A stretch of 64,000 bases of DNA from Haliea sp. GTDB lineage: Bacteria > Pseudomonadota > Gammaproteobacteria > Pseudomonadales > Halieaceae. The position numbers and the translations under genes are program-made. Numbering within the stretch: the first letter of the stretch is position 1; every line of letters begins with the position of its first letter. The stretch is taken from positions 40,080-104,079 of the forward strand of contig JANQUV010000009.1 of the NCBI GenBank assembly GCA_030730585.1, read 5' to 3'. The notes beneath the pieces were generated by a model. That model searched no databases. It saw only the letters and a list, made by a program, of their open reading frames with translations, and was not told where the DNA came from. Of this stretch, positions 17,153 through 26,974 are shown in pieces.

Positions 17153-18595
17153 TTGGTCACGGAGTTTTACGCAGAGATCATCGCCGTGGCGGTGGTGCTG
17201 TTTTATGCTCTGGGGATTGTGTCAGCGGTTGAGGCCATCATCAACGTACGCACCGCGCAGGGAGCCATCGCCTGGACCATATCGCTGCTAACGGTCCCTT
17301 ATATTGCCGTTCCTTGCTACCTTGTTTTTGGCCGCACCAAGTTTGACGGTTACCTCGACCAGCGCAAGGACGTTGAACAGGAAACCCGTGTCCTGCTGCA
17401 CCAGACACGCGCAGAAGTCTCCAAATATCTGGTGGCCCGCTCGCCCGCCGAACCCATCTACAGCGCGCTGTTTAACCTGACCGGCATACCTGCCGCCAGT
17501 GGCAATGCGGTAGAACTGCTGGTGAATGGCCAGCAAACCTTTGACAGCATCATCGCCGGGCTGGCGGCAGCAGAACACCATATTCTGCTCGAGTCATACA
17601 TTATTCGCGACGATAACCTAGGCCGACGCCTGGGCCGGGTGCTGGCAGACAAGGCACGTGAGGGAGTAGCGGTACACGTGCTCTATGACGAGATTGGTAG
17701 CCGCAACTTTCATCGCACTGGGCTCTACCGGCAGTTACGCCAGACGGGGGTACAAGTTGCCGCCTTTAACACCACTCAGGGACGTCGCAACCGTTTTCAA
17801 CTGAACTTCCGCAACCACCGCAAGATTGTTGTGGTCGACGGGCAAACAGCCTGGGTGGGCGGCCACAACATTGGTGACGAGTACCTGGGGCTGGACCCCC
17901 GCATCGGCGACTGGCGCGACACTCACATCCGTCTGCAGGGCCCCGCGGTGCTCGGCGTGGAACTGGCCTTCGCCACAGACTGGCGCTGGGCAACCCAAAA
18001 CTCACTGACGATGGTTCGGCCGGATGCGGACCACGGTAGCTGCGGCAACGAAAACGTCCTGGTTTTCCCCTCAGATCCCGCCAGTATTCTGGAACAGGCG
18101 GGACTCATGTTTCTGCAGGTGATCGTTGCTGCACGCCAGCGCATCTGGATTGCAAGCCCGTATTTCGTACCCGACCGCAGCATCGTTTCTGCCCTACAGC
18201 TGGCCGCTCTGCGCGGAGTTGATGTGCGAGTGATCATACCTGACGAACCGGACGGGCCCGTCGTGGGGATGGCGAATTGGTCGTTTACCCGGGAACTGCT
18301 GCCAGCCGGAGTCAAGGTGTACCGCTACCAAGGCGGTTTCATGCACCAGAAAGTCTTACTGATGGACGACCACTTGGCAGGCATCGGCACCGCCAATTTC
18401 GATAACCGCTCCTTCCGCCTGAACTTTGAAATCACCCTGCTGGTGGACGGCAAACGCTTCGCCACTGAAGTTGCCGGCATGCTGGAAACGGATTTAAGCC
18501 GCTGCCGCGAGGTGACCCTCGCCGACATTGCTGCAAAACCTGCTTGGTTCCCGCTAGGAATGGGCGCGGCCCGCTTGTTTTCTCCGGTGCTTTAA
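17153..18595 (+). CDS. cls: Cardiolipin synthase (phospholipase D superfamily)
   Basis: 480 residues. Two N-terminal membrane segments (about 8-30 and 38-60), then two PLD/HKD motifs: H222-R-K...D (NHRKIVVVD) and H398-Q-K...D (MHQKVLLMD), each followed by the family's GG/GT-N blocks. Condenses two phosphatidylglycerol molecules, or PG with another phospholipid, to cardiolipin at the inner membrane. TTG start is the only in-frame initiator close to the upstream stop and keeps the full N-terminal membrane domain. Length fits ClsA. Confidence 0.92.
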   Translation: MVTEFYAEIIAVAVVLFYALGIVSAVEAIINVRTAQGAIAWTISLLTVPYIAVPCYLVFGRTKFDGYLDQRKDVEQETRVLLHQTRAEVSKYLVARSPAEPIYSALFNLTGIPAASGNAVELLVNGQQTFDSIIAGLAAAEHHILLESYIIRDDNLGRRLGRVLADKAREGVAVHVLYDEIGSRNFHRTGLYRQLRQTGVQVAAFNTTQGRRNRFQLNFRNHRKIVVVDGQTAWVGGHNIGDEYLGLDPRIGDWRDTHIRLQGPAVLGVELAFATDWRWATQNSLTMVRPDADHGSCGNENVLVFPSDPASILEQAGLMFLQVIVAARQRIWIASPYFVPDRSIVSALQLAALRGVDVRVIIPDEPDGPVVGMANWSFTRELLPAGVKVYRYQGGFMHQKVLLMDDHLAGIGTANFDNRSFRLNFEITLLVDGKRFATEVAGMLETDLSRCREVTLADIAAKPAWFPLGMGAARLFSPVL

Positions 18596-18620
18596 AGGCC
18601 CTTGGCACGCCCCACAGGAC

Positions 18621-20015
18621 TTACTCTGGCCAGGACTGGGCATCGATATTGAGGTCGCGCCAGTCCTCCGGACGCAAGCGCGGCTCTCCACCCTTGCGCA
18701 ACTGCTTATCATAGTCACGCAACAGGCGCATACCGATACGATACATCCACACCAGCCCGACGAGATTCACCAGCGCCAACAAGCCCATGGTGAGCTCGGC
18801 AAAGCCGAATACCGTGCTCAGGTCCTGCAGGGAACCCCAGAACACCAAAGCCAGCACCGCCACGCGAAATACGTTTGCCACCAGCGGATTGTCATTGCTG
18901 AAAAAACTCAGGCTGTTATCGCCCAGATAATAGTTGTACAGCATGGAGCTGAACGCGAAGAGCACCAGTGCTACCGACACAAAAGTCGCGCCCCACGCAC
19001 CGACGTGGCTGCCCATAGCAAGCTGGGTTAACAGCACGCCATCCACCTCGGTCGCACCCGGCTGATAAACATCGGACAGTAAAATAATTACCGCTGTGCA
19101 GCTGCACATAATCATGGTGTCGATAAAAACACTGAAAGCCTGCACCACGCCCTGATTCGCGGGGTGGGGCACGTGGGCAACTGCCGCAACATTGGGTGCG
19201 CTACCAAGGCCGGCTTCGTTACTGAACAGGCCGCGTTTTACACCCTGCAAGATCACTGCACCCAAACCGCCCCCCACCGCCTGTTCGAGGCCAAAAGCAC
19301 TTTGCACGATCGACCACAGGGCCGCCGGCACTTCGCTGATATGCAGGACGATAACCACCAATGCGGCAAGGAAATACATCAGTGCCATGATCGGCACAAT
19401 GACCTCGGATACCACAGCGATGCGGCGGATACCGCCAAAGATTACCGCGCCCAGCACCAGCACCATACATACACCGGTGACCCAGGTGTCGATACCGAAC
19501 GAGTCCGCCAAGGAGGTGGCCACAACATAGGATTGCAGTGCGTTGAAACCGAGACCGAAAGTCACCAGTAGCAAGACTGAATACACAGCAGCGAGCCCGC
19601 GCTGGCCTAGCCCATAGGTGAGATAATATGCCGGGCCGCCACGAAAAGTGCCATCCGGCTCGGTGCGTTTGAACAGCTGCGCCAGCGAACACTCGAAGAA
19701 ACTCGTCGCCATGCCCATGAGGCCGATAAGCCACATCCAGAACACGGCACCGGGGCCACCCAGCGTGATCGCTACAGCCACTCCGGCGATGTTGCCGCTC
19801 CCCACGCGGCCCGCCACTGACACCACCAGCGCCTGAAAAGAACTGACATGGCCACTTTCATGGCGCATGCCACCGCGCAGCACGCTAAACATGCGGCCAA
19901 AATAACGAAACTGTACGCCGCGTGAAGCCACCGTAAACAACAGCCCCACCGCCAACAGCACAATGATGAGAACCTGGCCCCAAAGGAAATCATTCAAGGT
20001 GGCCATCATAATCAC
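18621..20015 (-). CDS. Alanine/glycine:cation symporter (AGCS family)
   Basis: 464 residues, about 10-11 membrane segments. Family signature VAGRVGSGNIAGVAVAITLG near residue 70 and a second conserved block GVKRGLFSNEAGLGSAPN. Imports alanine or glycine with Na+. The GTG at 20015 is 2 bases after the upstream transporter's stop; ATGs at 20009 and 20006 are alternatives. No glycine-riboswitch-like leader is visible ahead of the pair. Confidence 0.93.
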   Translation of the reverse strand: MIMMATLNDFLWGQVLIIVLLAVGLLFTVASRGVQFRYFGRMFSVLRGGMRHESGHVSSFQALVVSVAGRVGSGNIAGVAVAITLGGPGAVFWMWLIGLMGMATSFFECSLAQLFKRTEPDGTFRGGPAYYLTYGLGQRGLAAVYSVLLLVTFGLGFNALQSYVVATSLADSFGIDTWVTGVCMVLVLGAVIFGGIRRIAVVSEVIVPIMALMYFLAALVVIVLHISEVPAALWSIVQSAFGLEQAVGGGLGAVILQGVKRGLFSNEAGLGSAPNVAAVAHVPHPANQGVVQAFSVFIDTMIMCSCTAVIILLSDVYQPGATEVDGVLLTQLAMGSHVGAWGATFVSVALVLFAFSSMLYNYYLGDNSLSFFSNDNPLVANVFRVAVLALVFWGSLQDLSTVFGFAELTMGLLALVNLVGLVWMYRIGMRLLRDYDKQLRKGGEPRLRPEDWRDLNIDAQSWPE

Positions 20016-20017
20016 GG

Positions 20018-21367
20018 CTAGCCCACTACGCCGCGGACAAAAATAACAATGAGTGCCGGTGGCACCACAAAACGAATCATAAATCGCCAGAGGCCGTAAC
20101 TGATGGCGCCCATACCACTGAGTTCATCGCGGCTGGCGGCGCTGGTCATCGCCCAACCGGCGAACACCGCGATCAACAAGCCACCCAAAGGCAATAAAAT
20201 CTGGTTGGAAAAGTAATCTATGCTGTCGTTAAAGTTACTCCCGCCGAGGCTGACATCTGCCCAAAGGTTATAGGACAGAATACTCGGCACGCTTAGCACG
20301 GCAACGGAACTGACCACCAATACCGCGCTACGATGCCGAGGCATGCCGAAGCGTTCTTCCATCCAGGCGTTGACGCACTCCACCAAGCCCACCATCGAGG
20401 TGATGCCCGCGACTGAAAGCATTGTAAAAAATAGCACGCTGAATATCTGGCCACCCGGCATTTGCGCAAAGGCAACCGGTAACGTCTGGAAAATAAGCCC
20501 GGCACCGGCCGCAGGATCCAGTCCGTGGTGGAACACAGCGGGAAAAATCACCAGGCCCGCCAACAAGGCCACCGCGGTATCCACTATCACCACAATCAAC
20601 GCCGACTGGCCGATAGAAATCGACTTGGGCAGGTAGGAGCCGTAAATCATCATGCCGCCCATCGCCACACCGATAGAGAAAAAAGCCTGGCCGATAGCCG
20701 CCAGCACAGCGTCCGGGCCAATTTTGCTGAAGTCAGGTGTGAACAACCACGCGGTGGCCTCGCTGAAGCCACCTGTAAAGTAGTTGTAAACCGCAAGCCC
20801 TATCAAGAGCAGGAACATTAACGGCATCATGACGACTACGGCACGCTCAATGCCGTTTTTAACACCCGCATAGATAATCAGCCCGGTGATGGCGAGCCCG
20901 GCCAGCGTCCAGAACAGCATACCCGCCGTGTCGGCCTGGACCGCGCTGAACTGCGCTGCAGCATTCGCCGCATCAACATCCAGGAAGCCGGTCGTTACCG
21001 CCTTAAACAGATACCACAGCACCCATCCTACGATCACTGCGTAGACGATCTCAATCATGTAGGCCGCAAGCAAACCCATGCCGCCCACCCACTGCCAATG
21101 CTGGCTACGCTTGCTCTCAAGTGCCACCGCCGCCATGGCCTGGGGCGGGCTGGCCTGGCCACGGCGGCCCACCATCAGTTCGGCGATCAAAATAGGCATA
21201 GCTATACCGAAAGCGCACAGCAGGTACACGATGACAAACGCAGCGCCGCCGTTTTCGCCGGCAATATAAGGAAAGCGCCAAATATTACCCAGGCCGACGG
21301 CAAACCCGACAGCGGCCATCAGAAAGGCAAATCGGGAAGACCAGTGATCCGCCGTTGCTACTGCCAT
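20018..21367 (-). CDS. Sodium-dependent neurotransmitter-symporter family (SNF/NSS) transporter
   Basis: 449 residues, 11-12 membrane segments, LeuT fold. The N-terminal FAVGLGNIWRFPYIAGENGG is the family signature for the Na+ and substrate sites in TM1. Imports an amino acid with Na+. GAGAGAG lies upstream of the ATG. Followed after 2 bases by the AGCS transporter, and located beside an aminopeptidase P, so the three form an amino-acid/peptide utilisation set. Confidence 0.93.
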   Translation of the reverse strand: MAVATADHWSSRFAFLMAAVGFAVGLGNIWRFPYIAGENGGAAFVIVYLLCAFGIAMPILIAELMVGRRGQASPPQAMAAVALESKRSQHWQWVGGMGLLAAYMIEIVYAVIVGWVLWYLFKAVTTGFLDVDAANAAAQFSAVQADTAGMLFWTLAGLAITGLIIYAGVKNGIERAVVVMMPLMFLLLIGLAVYNYFTGGFSEATAWLFTPDFSKIGPDAVLAAIGQAFFSIGVAMGGMMIYGSYLPKSISIGQSALIVVIVDTAVALLAGLVIFPAVFHHGLDPAAGAGLIFQTLPVAFAQMPGGQIFSVLFFTMLSVAGITSMVGLVECVNAWMEERFGMPRHRSAVLVVSSVAVLSVPSILSYNLWADVSLGGSNFNDSIDYFSNQILLPLGGLLIAVFAGWAMTSAASRDELSGMGAISYGLWRFMIRFVVPPALIVIFVRGVVG

Positions 21368-21426
21368 CGCACTAACTCTCTCTTATTGTGGTCATTACAC
21401 CAGCGCACACAAAAGGCCGCAACGCA

Positions 21427-23211
21427 TCAGCCGCCAGCCAGCGGAGTGCAGGCGTGTTCCAACCAAGCCTGCTCTGCGCTGGGAAGCAGCGGCCCTACTG
21501 TCGCTAGCACACGTTGGTGATACGCATCCACCCAGGCACGCTCGCCCGCGGAAAGCAGCTCGCAGGCAATTAACCGCCGATCAAACGGCACCAGAGTGAG
21601 CGCATCGAAAACATACATCGGCGTCTCCAAAGTGCCCTCCACCGCCTGCACCACCACCAGATTCTCGCAGCGGATGCCGAACTCGCCGTCGCGGTAATAC
21701 CCGGGTTCGTTGCTCAGAATCATACCGGGTTGCAGATCGACCGCGCTCCACGCACGGCCGATGCGTTGCGGCCCCTCGTGCACGCTGAGGAAGGCCCCCA
21801 CCCCATGCCCAGTGCCGTGGTCATAATCGAGCCCCTGGCGCCACAGCGGCTGCCTGGCCAACACATCGAGATGCGTGCCGGTCGTACCCTGCGGGAAGCG
21901 CACTTCGTCCAGAGCAATGTGGCCTTGCAACACCAGCGTAAACAGCTGCCGCACTTCTGCGCCCGGGTCACCGATAGCGACCGTACGCGTAATGTCGGTG
22001 GTGCCATCGGTGTACTGGCCACCTGAATCGACCAGATAGACGGAGTTAACTGGCAGCTTGGCAGGCGTGGCATTGCGATGGTTGTAATGACACATGGCGG
22101 CATTGGCGCCAGCCGCCGAAATAGTGTCGAAGGACGGCCCCTGAAAGTGCTCCCCCCCTTGGCGAAAAGCCAGCAGCTGGTCAGACAGGCTGGCCTCGTC
22201 GTGGCGCCGCCCTGCTAACTGCTCGGCATCCAGCCACGCCAGAAAATGCACCACGGCGACCGCGTCACGCACGTGCGCACTGCGCGCGCCGGCAATTTCC
22301 ACCGAATTTTTGCAGGCTTTAGGCAGCAACACAGGGTCAGGCGCTGCGATTAAGGTCGCACCACCCCTTTCCAAAAGGCGCTGCGACCAGGCGTTCGCCG
22401 TCTGCGGGTCAGCCAGCACATGCTTGCCCGATTGACCACTCAGCAGCGACTCAGCCGCCTCCGGCGCATGCAAGCGCACATCAGATCCACAGTGTGCCTC
22501 CCATCCCGGCGGCATGCGCGCAGGCTCCACGATCAAGTCAACCGACGCATCGCGCCAAATAAGCGCCATCGCCTGCAAAACAGGGAGGCACGGCACATCA
22601 AGGCCACGCACGTTCAACAGCCAGGAGACGGAATCCGGCGCGAAGATCAGCGCAGCATCCGCCCGCTGTGGCGTAAGCATCGCCGCAATCCGCGCACGCT
22701 TGCTCGCACTGGACTCACCGGTAAACTGCTCGCCCAGCAGCAGCGCGGGACGCACTTGCGCCGCGGGGCGATCTTCCCAGCAGCGGTCCACAAGGTTATC
22801 CGCATCCGCAGACACTGCAATGCCTGCGGACGCAAGCGTGCTTTCCGCCTCGCACAGCCAGTGCAAGCTGTGCAGACGGGGGTCAACCGCCACACGGGCC
22901 CCGGCAGGCAACACACTGGCCAGCCAGCTGGCCGGCGGCATTTTGACCAAATGCTGGTAGCTGAAATGCTCCGCATCTACTTGCTGCCTCACCTGCACCG
23001 TATAACGCCCATCGACAAAAATCGCCGCCTGGTCGCGCAAAATCACCACGCTACCCGCAGATCCCGAAAAACCCGAAACCCAGAGCAAGCGTTCATTGTG
23101 CAGAGGAATGTACTCGCCCAGATGCTCGTCGGCGCGAGGAATTATCAGCGCGTCATAGCCACGCTCGGCCATCAATACACGCAGCGCGTCTAGCCTTTTT
23201 GCTGTTGCCAT
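21427..23211 (-). CDS. Xaa-Pro aminopeptidase (M24B)
   Basis: 594 residues, the long three-domain form of aminopeptidase P: two N-terminal creatinase-like domains and a C-terminal pita-bread domain. Metal ligands can be seen in VYLVDSGGQYTDGTTDITRT (two Asp), GTGHGVGAFLSVHEGPQ (His), NEPGYYRDGEFGIRCENL (two Glu). Cleaves N-terminal residues before proline with two Mn or Co ions; cytosolic. Starts 27 bases after the rubredoxin stop on the same strand. Confidence 0.93.
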   Translation of the reverse strand: MATAKRLDALRVLMAERGYDALIIPRADEHLGEYIPLHNERLLWVSGFSGSAGSVVILRDQAAIFVDGRYTVQVRQQVDAEHFSYQHLVKMPPASWLASVLPAGARVAVDPRLHSLHWLCEAESTLASAGIAVSADADNLVDRCWEDRPAAQVRPALLLGEQFTGESSASKRARIAAMLTPQRADAALIFAPDSVSWLLNVRGLDVPCLPVLQAMALIWRDASVDLIVEPARMPPGWEAHCGSDVRLHAPEAAESLLSGQSGKHVLADPQTANAWSQRLLERGGATLIAAPDPVLLPKACKNSVEIAGARSAHVRDAVAVVHFLAWLDAEQLAGRRHDEASLSDQLLAFRQGGEHFQGPSFDTISAAGANAAMCHYNHRNATPAKLPVNSVYLVDSGGQYTDGTTDITRTVAIGDPGAEVRQLFTLVLQGHIALDEVRFPQGTTGTHLDVLARQPLWRQGLDYDHGTGHGVGAFLSVHEGPQRIGRAWSAVDLQPGMILSNEPGYYRDGEFGIRCENLVVVQAVEGTLETPMYVFDALTLVPFDRRLIACELLSAGERAWVDAYHQRVLATVGPLLPSAEQAWLEHACTPLAGG

Positions 23212-23238
23212 TAAAGATATCCAGAGAGCCGCAGGGGC

Positions 23239-23418
23239 TCAGTCCTCCATCAGGTCAAAATCAGCCTTGGAAATACCGCAGTCGGGGCACTCCCAAGTGT
23301 CGGGCAGGTCTTCCCACAGAGTACCGGGTTCGATGCCGTCGCCCGGAATACCCAGTGCTTCATCGTAAATAAAACCGCAAATAACACACTCATACTTGCG
23401 TTGACCGGGCTGACTCAT
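23239..23418 (-). CDS. Rubredoxin
   Basis: 59-residue electron carrier. Two knuckles CVICG (residues 11-15) and CPDCG (44-48) hold one Fe(Cys)4 centre; [15 protein letters not shown] and [13 protein letters not shown] are diagnostic of the family. It serves alkane hydroxylase, superoxide reductase or oxidative-stress partners in other bacteria; no such partner is adjacent. 53 bases downstream of gspN, same strand, and could be read from the end of the gsp transcript. Confidence 0.95.
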   Translation of the reverse strand: MSQPGQRKYECVICGFIYDEALGIPGDGIEPGTLWEDLPDTWECPDCGISKADFDLMED

Positions 23419-23471
23419 AGGCTTGCATCCTGTTTTGATGAGTAAAATTGAAGGTTGGCACCAAGAACCAC

Positions 23472-24230
23472 TTACTGTGACGGCAAAGACCCATCAAAGC
23501 GCAAATCGTAGCCTGCATCCAGCGGGCGCGCTAGAAGTGCCAGCGCTTCGCGCAGCAGCGGATCCCAAGTGCTCTCATGAGTAATTAAAATGGCGATGCT
23601 ATAGTCGCGTTGCTGCAACTGCAACTGGCCTTCAGCGCGCACAGGGCCAGAGAGGGTGATTACGGTGCCTGCCAGCTGCCCGGGCGCCGTGCTTTGCACG
23701 TCTAAAGCATAGCTGCCCAAAGGCAATAAACCCTGTGGCGAGTCCCAAGCCGCCTGCTGCCAAGTGACACGCGCGGTTGCCGTCACCGGTAAACCATCGC
23801 GCAAATGGAGTTTTTCAACCTGTGCCCCAAGGGCGCCCGTCAGTGACACCGGCGCTACATGTCGCAACAGCGCCGCGTCGAATCCCGCCTGCAGGTCTGA
23901 GAGGACGATATCCCGCTGCCCGCGCAGCTCCAGCACACCGCGCAGACGCTGATCAACCCAGTCAGAACTGAACTGCAGCCGCGGGGTGAGTGTGAGTAAC
24001 GACCAAGGCCTCAGCGCCCAGCGCACTTCACCCAGGTGCAGTGCACCCGCATTGGTCACGAGCCGAACGCGGCTGGCGCGGCCATTCCAGAGCGTGCCGG
24101 TGAGGCCGTCCGCGGCCACCGGCGTGTCTGCCAACAGGCGACTGAGCAGATGGGCCGGTGCCGAGGCCAACAACAGGACAAGCAGCAGTAGCAGCGCAGC
24201 GGCCGCCCCCAACACACGCAAGCGGATCAT
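23472..24230 (-). CDS. gspN: Type II secretion protein GspN
   Basis: 252 residues with one N-terminal membrane segment (about 5-27, [23 protein letters not shown]) and a mainly beta periplasmic domain; [17 protein letters not shown] is characteristic of GspN. Auxiliary inner-membrane component of the T2SS. ATGA overlap with gspM. Last gsp gene of the operon. Confidence 0.88.
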   Translation of the reverse strand: MIRLRVLGAAAALLLLLVLLLASAPAHLLSRLLADTPVAADGLTGTLWNGRASRVRLVTNAGALHLGEVRWALRPWSLLTLTPRLQFSSDWVDQRLRGVLELRGQRDIVLSDLQAGFDAALLRHVAPVSLTGALGAQVEKLHLRDGLPVTATARVTWQQAAWDSPQGLLPLGSYALDVQSTAPGQLAGTVITLSGPVRAEGQLQLQQRDYSIAILITHESTWDPLLREALALLARPLDAGYDLRFDGSLPSQ

Positions 24231-24700
24231 GGCGGCTGCCCGATGCGTACCGTGGCATTGACCCTGCCGGCACTGCCGGCCTGAGTTATGGCCACTTCCT
24301 CAAACACCAGCCCTTCGCGCAACTCCAGCTGATGCAGCCACGCGACCAGGTCGGCAAACTGCGCGTTTTCCAAACGTACTTGCAGGTCACCGCGAGCGCC
24401 AGGCTGCAGCCGACTCACCGCAAGGCCAAAACGCACGGTGCTCTGGTTCACAACCGCCGCGAGGTTGCTGCCAGTGCGCGCGGGAGCAGCGCCTTCGCGC
24501 GCTTGCAGCACCTGCGCCGACAAAGCATCCACGCGCACCAGCGCCGCCGCCGTGGCGACATTCTGCTCTACCATGCGATCCCGTTTGGCTGCCAAGGGCG
24601 ACCAGACAACCATCCACAGCAGCCAGGCACCCACGGTTATCGACAACAGCAGCAGGCTCGTTTGTTCCCGCACCGTTAAACGCGACCACCAAGCGGCCAT
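24227..24700 (-). CDS. gspM: Type II secretion protein GspM
   Basis: 157 residues: short cytosolic N-terminus, WWSRLTVREQTSLLLLS followed by one membrane helix (about 14-32), a short coiled coil and a small periplasmic ferredoxin-like domain. Binds GspL in the inner-membrane platform. TAATG overlap with gspL, ATGA overlap with gspN. Confidence 0.9.
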   Translation of the reverse strand: MAAWWSRLTVREQTSLLLLSITVGAWLLWMVVWSPLAAKRDRMVEQNVATAAALVRVDALSAQVLQAREGAAPARTGSNLAAVVNQSTVRFGLAVSRLQPGARGDLQVRLENAQFADLVAWLHQLELREGLVFEEVAITQAGSAGRVNATVRIGQPP

Positions 24701-25893
24701 TATGCGCCCCCAACCCGGATGCGCGCGCGCACACTGTCACCCTGTGCGCTGCTGCTTTCCATCACCGCAGCGAGGCCAGCCTCCGCAAGGCCGGCGCGTA
24801 ACTGCTCCACCGCCGAGAAATCACTGGCAACGATATTCAAACGCATTTCACCGCCGCGCTGGTTGTAGTTAATACTGAGCACGCGGGTGTCCGGGCGCTG
24901 CGCGATCACACTGCCCGTTTGCTCTAACAACGGCACGAAGCTGCCAGCGCCAGCACCGCCACGCAGCGCGTCCAGCTGCCGTTGCAGCTGGCGCTCGGCA
25001 TCAACCAGTGCGCCTTGCGGCACCGCCTGGCGATAGCTCGCCTCCAGTGCCCCACGCAAGGCCAGGTTCTCCGCGGCCTGCGCCCGATAATCTGCCCAGG
25101 TTGCCACCAGCTGCAAGGTGAAAGCGACCGCCACCAACGCTGCGGCCGTGCGCCATTGGCCCCACCATTGCTGCAGCGGCAGGCTCGGCGCATAAGCGCC
25201 CTGGCGCAGATTCAGCCGCTGAGCGTCCTCGGACAACAGCAAAGCACTGCACACACCACCCTGCCGCCACTGCACCCGGTCCTGCAAGGTCGCCGGCAAC
25301 AGAGCCAGCGCCTCCACCTGATCCGTGGCATAAAAGATCAGCGTCTCCGGTAACTGCAGGTCCGCGGAAGCCGCCAGCACCGCGGGCAGCAAGTCGCGCT
25401 CTACCGCGTAACCCTCGCCTTCACCGCTGCGTACGATAACCTGCTCACCGTCCGCTACCAGGCACCACTCACCCGGGCGCCAAGGCAACAACAATGCCTC
25501 TGGCAGCCACTGCGGCAAGTCGGGCAACTGTGCGAGCCGTTGTGCCCACTGCCGCATCACGCTGTGGCTGCAAATCGCCACTGCATAGCGGGTCTTACTG
25601 AGCGCACTGGAGGCAAAATGCAGGTCTTCCACATCCTCGGCAACCTGCTCTTCCAACATAAACGGCAAGGCACGCGCCAAGTGTTTTTTCTCTGCCGGTG
25701 CTACCTCGAGCTCAAGCGCACGCACCTGTGCACTGGGAGCCGCAAAGCATGCCTGCCACCGGGAGTTGCGCAGAGCGGCCCGAAAAGCTGCCAACTGCGC
25801 ATCGTTTTCCAGCGGCTGCGGCTGCGCGCCCGCACCCGGTGGATACCACACCAGGGCATCACCCATCAGGCGCACCACGGCTAGGTTCTGCAC
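24700..25893 (-). CDS. gspL: Type II secretion protein GspL
   Basis: 397 residues. N-terminal ~230 residues form the actin-like cytoplasmic domain that binds the GspE ATPase (LARALPFMLEEQVAEDVEDLHF is a conserved block). One membrane segment near 250-270, then a periplasmic ferredoxin-like domain. GTG start with GGAG 8 bases upstream. Preceded by gspK after a 43-base gap, the largest gap inside the operon's second half. Confidence 0.92.
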   Translation of the reverse strand: MQNLAVVRLMGDALVWYPPGAGAQPQPLENDAQLAAFRAALRNSRWQACFAAPSAQVRALELEVAPAEKKHLARALPFMLEEQVAEDVEDLHFASSALSKTRYAVAICSHSVMRQWAQRLAQLPDLPQWLPEALLLPWRPGEWCLVADGEQVIVRSGEGEGYAVERDLLPAVLAASADLQLPETLIFYATDQVEALALLPATLQDRVQWRQGGVCSALLLSEDAQRLNLRQGAYAPSLPLQQWWGQWRTAAALVAVAFTLQLVATWADYRAQAAENLALRGALEASYRQAVPQGALVDAERQLQRQLDALRGGAGAGSFVPLLEQTGSVIAQRPDTRVLSINYNQRGGEMRLNIVASDFSAVEQLRAGLAEAGLAAVMESSSAQGDSVRARIRVGGA

Positions 25894-25936
25894 AAGCGTT
25901 TCTCCGTCATCATCAATCCAGAATATCGTGGGCGGA

Positions 25937-26974
25937 TCACAGGCTGCCCATCGCTCGCACGACCGGCCTCACCTCGCGCTTATCGCGCTGCAGCACACTG
26001 TACAAGCGCATCTTGCGCTCGGCAACTTCGACCTCTGCGGACAGCAAAAACCACGAGGAACTCTCGCCCAGCAGGCTGTTCACGTCACCCAACTCCTTGT
26101 CAGCAAAGGCGGGCTGATCCTGAAACGCCTGCATGTCAACAAACCCGGCTTGCTCGCGCTGCACGCGGAACAGGGCCTCGCCCTGCGCCTCACTCAGCGG
26201 CGCCAAATCCCCGTTGCCATTCACCGCGCGCAGCAGGGGTAGCGCCGCTGTATTGATGTTCAGCGCGGCCGGCGTGCGCGGCCATACCGTCACCAACGGC
26301 GCCAGCGCACGGTACAGCTGCGGTGTGACATTAGCCACCGCGCGCAGCTCGCTCACACTGGCCATGGGACGATTGGCTGCCCGGTAGGGCGGCGTTTGCC
26401 CGCTGTATAGATCGTCCTCTGCGCCATACACGCGCACGTTGCTGTCCTCATCCAGCCAGTCACCAATGGCGCGTGTCACGGCTACGGCTTCAGCCTGGCC
26501 CAAAGGCAGCTCCGGCAAGGCCTGCAGCAAGCGAACAAAAAACGTTTCGGCCGGCGTATAGCGCTCGGTGGCATCACCTGAACCCGCTTCTGCGGGCGCC
26601 TGTGCCAAGGTGTTCAAGTTAAAGCGGCCCTGTAAATCCTGCAAAGAGCCCACCAGCCAACCGCCCTCGTCGAGCGGATAAGGCGTTGCTTGCTGTGCCC
26701 AAATCTCACCCAGGTCATCCCTCGGCTGCTCGCGGGATTGATCTGCGTCGTAATCCATCACCAACACCACCGCCGCCAGCTCTTCCGCGCCGCGCAGGTA
26801 GGCATAGCCCTGTTCATGCAAAAACAGGTTGGCGCTGCGCTGCGAAAACAGCGTGAACTCGCGCTGCATGGCAACCATCAGCGCAGCACAGAGACCAAAC
26901 ACCAGCAGGGCCACCACCAGCGCCACGCCGCGCTCAGCCGCTCGCGCGTGCGATTTACAGTGGCGGCAGCGCAT
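25937..26974 (-). CDS. gspK: Type II secretion minor pseudopilin GspK
   Basis: About 345 residues. Prepilin-type N-terminus ending in ERGVALVVALLVFGLCAALMV, where the GspK class has a Gly/Val-type helix without the canonical Glu5 phenylalanine start. Large globular domain with GRFNLNTLA and DWLDEDSNVR segments typical of GspK. Caps the pseudopilus tip with GspI and GspJ. ATG at 26974 preferred because AGGA lies 6 bases upstream; a GTG at 26992 is possible. Overlaps the gspJ 3' end by 20 bases. Confidence 0.92.
   Translation of the reverse strand: MRCRHCKSHARAAERGVALVVALLVFGLCAALMVAMQREFTLFSQRSANLFLHEQGYAYLRGAEELAAVVLVMDYDADQSREQPRDDLGEIWAQQATPYPLDEGGWLVGSLQDLQGRFNLNTLAQAPAEAGSGDATERYTPAETFFVRLLQALPELPLGQAEAVAVTRAIGDWLDEDSNVRVYGAEDDLYSGQTPPYRAANRPMASVSELRAVANVTPQLYRALAPLVTVWPRTPAALNINTAALPLLRAVNGNGDLAPLSEAQGEALFRVQREQAGFVDMQAFQDQPAFADKELGDVNSLLGESSSWFLLSAEVEVAERKMRLYSVLQRDKREVRPVVRAMGSL

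Noticed and set aside
21368-21426. Glycine riboswitch upstream of the sodium-coupled amino acid transporters
   Set aside because: The leader is under 60 bases before the next gene and shows no tandem aptamer pattern.
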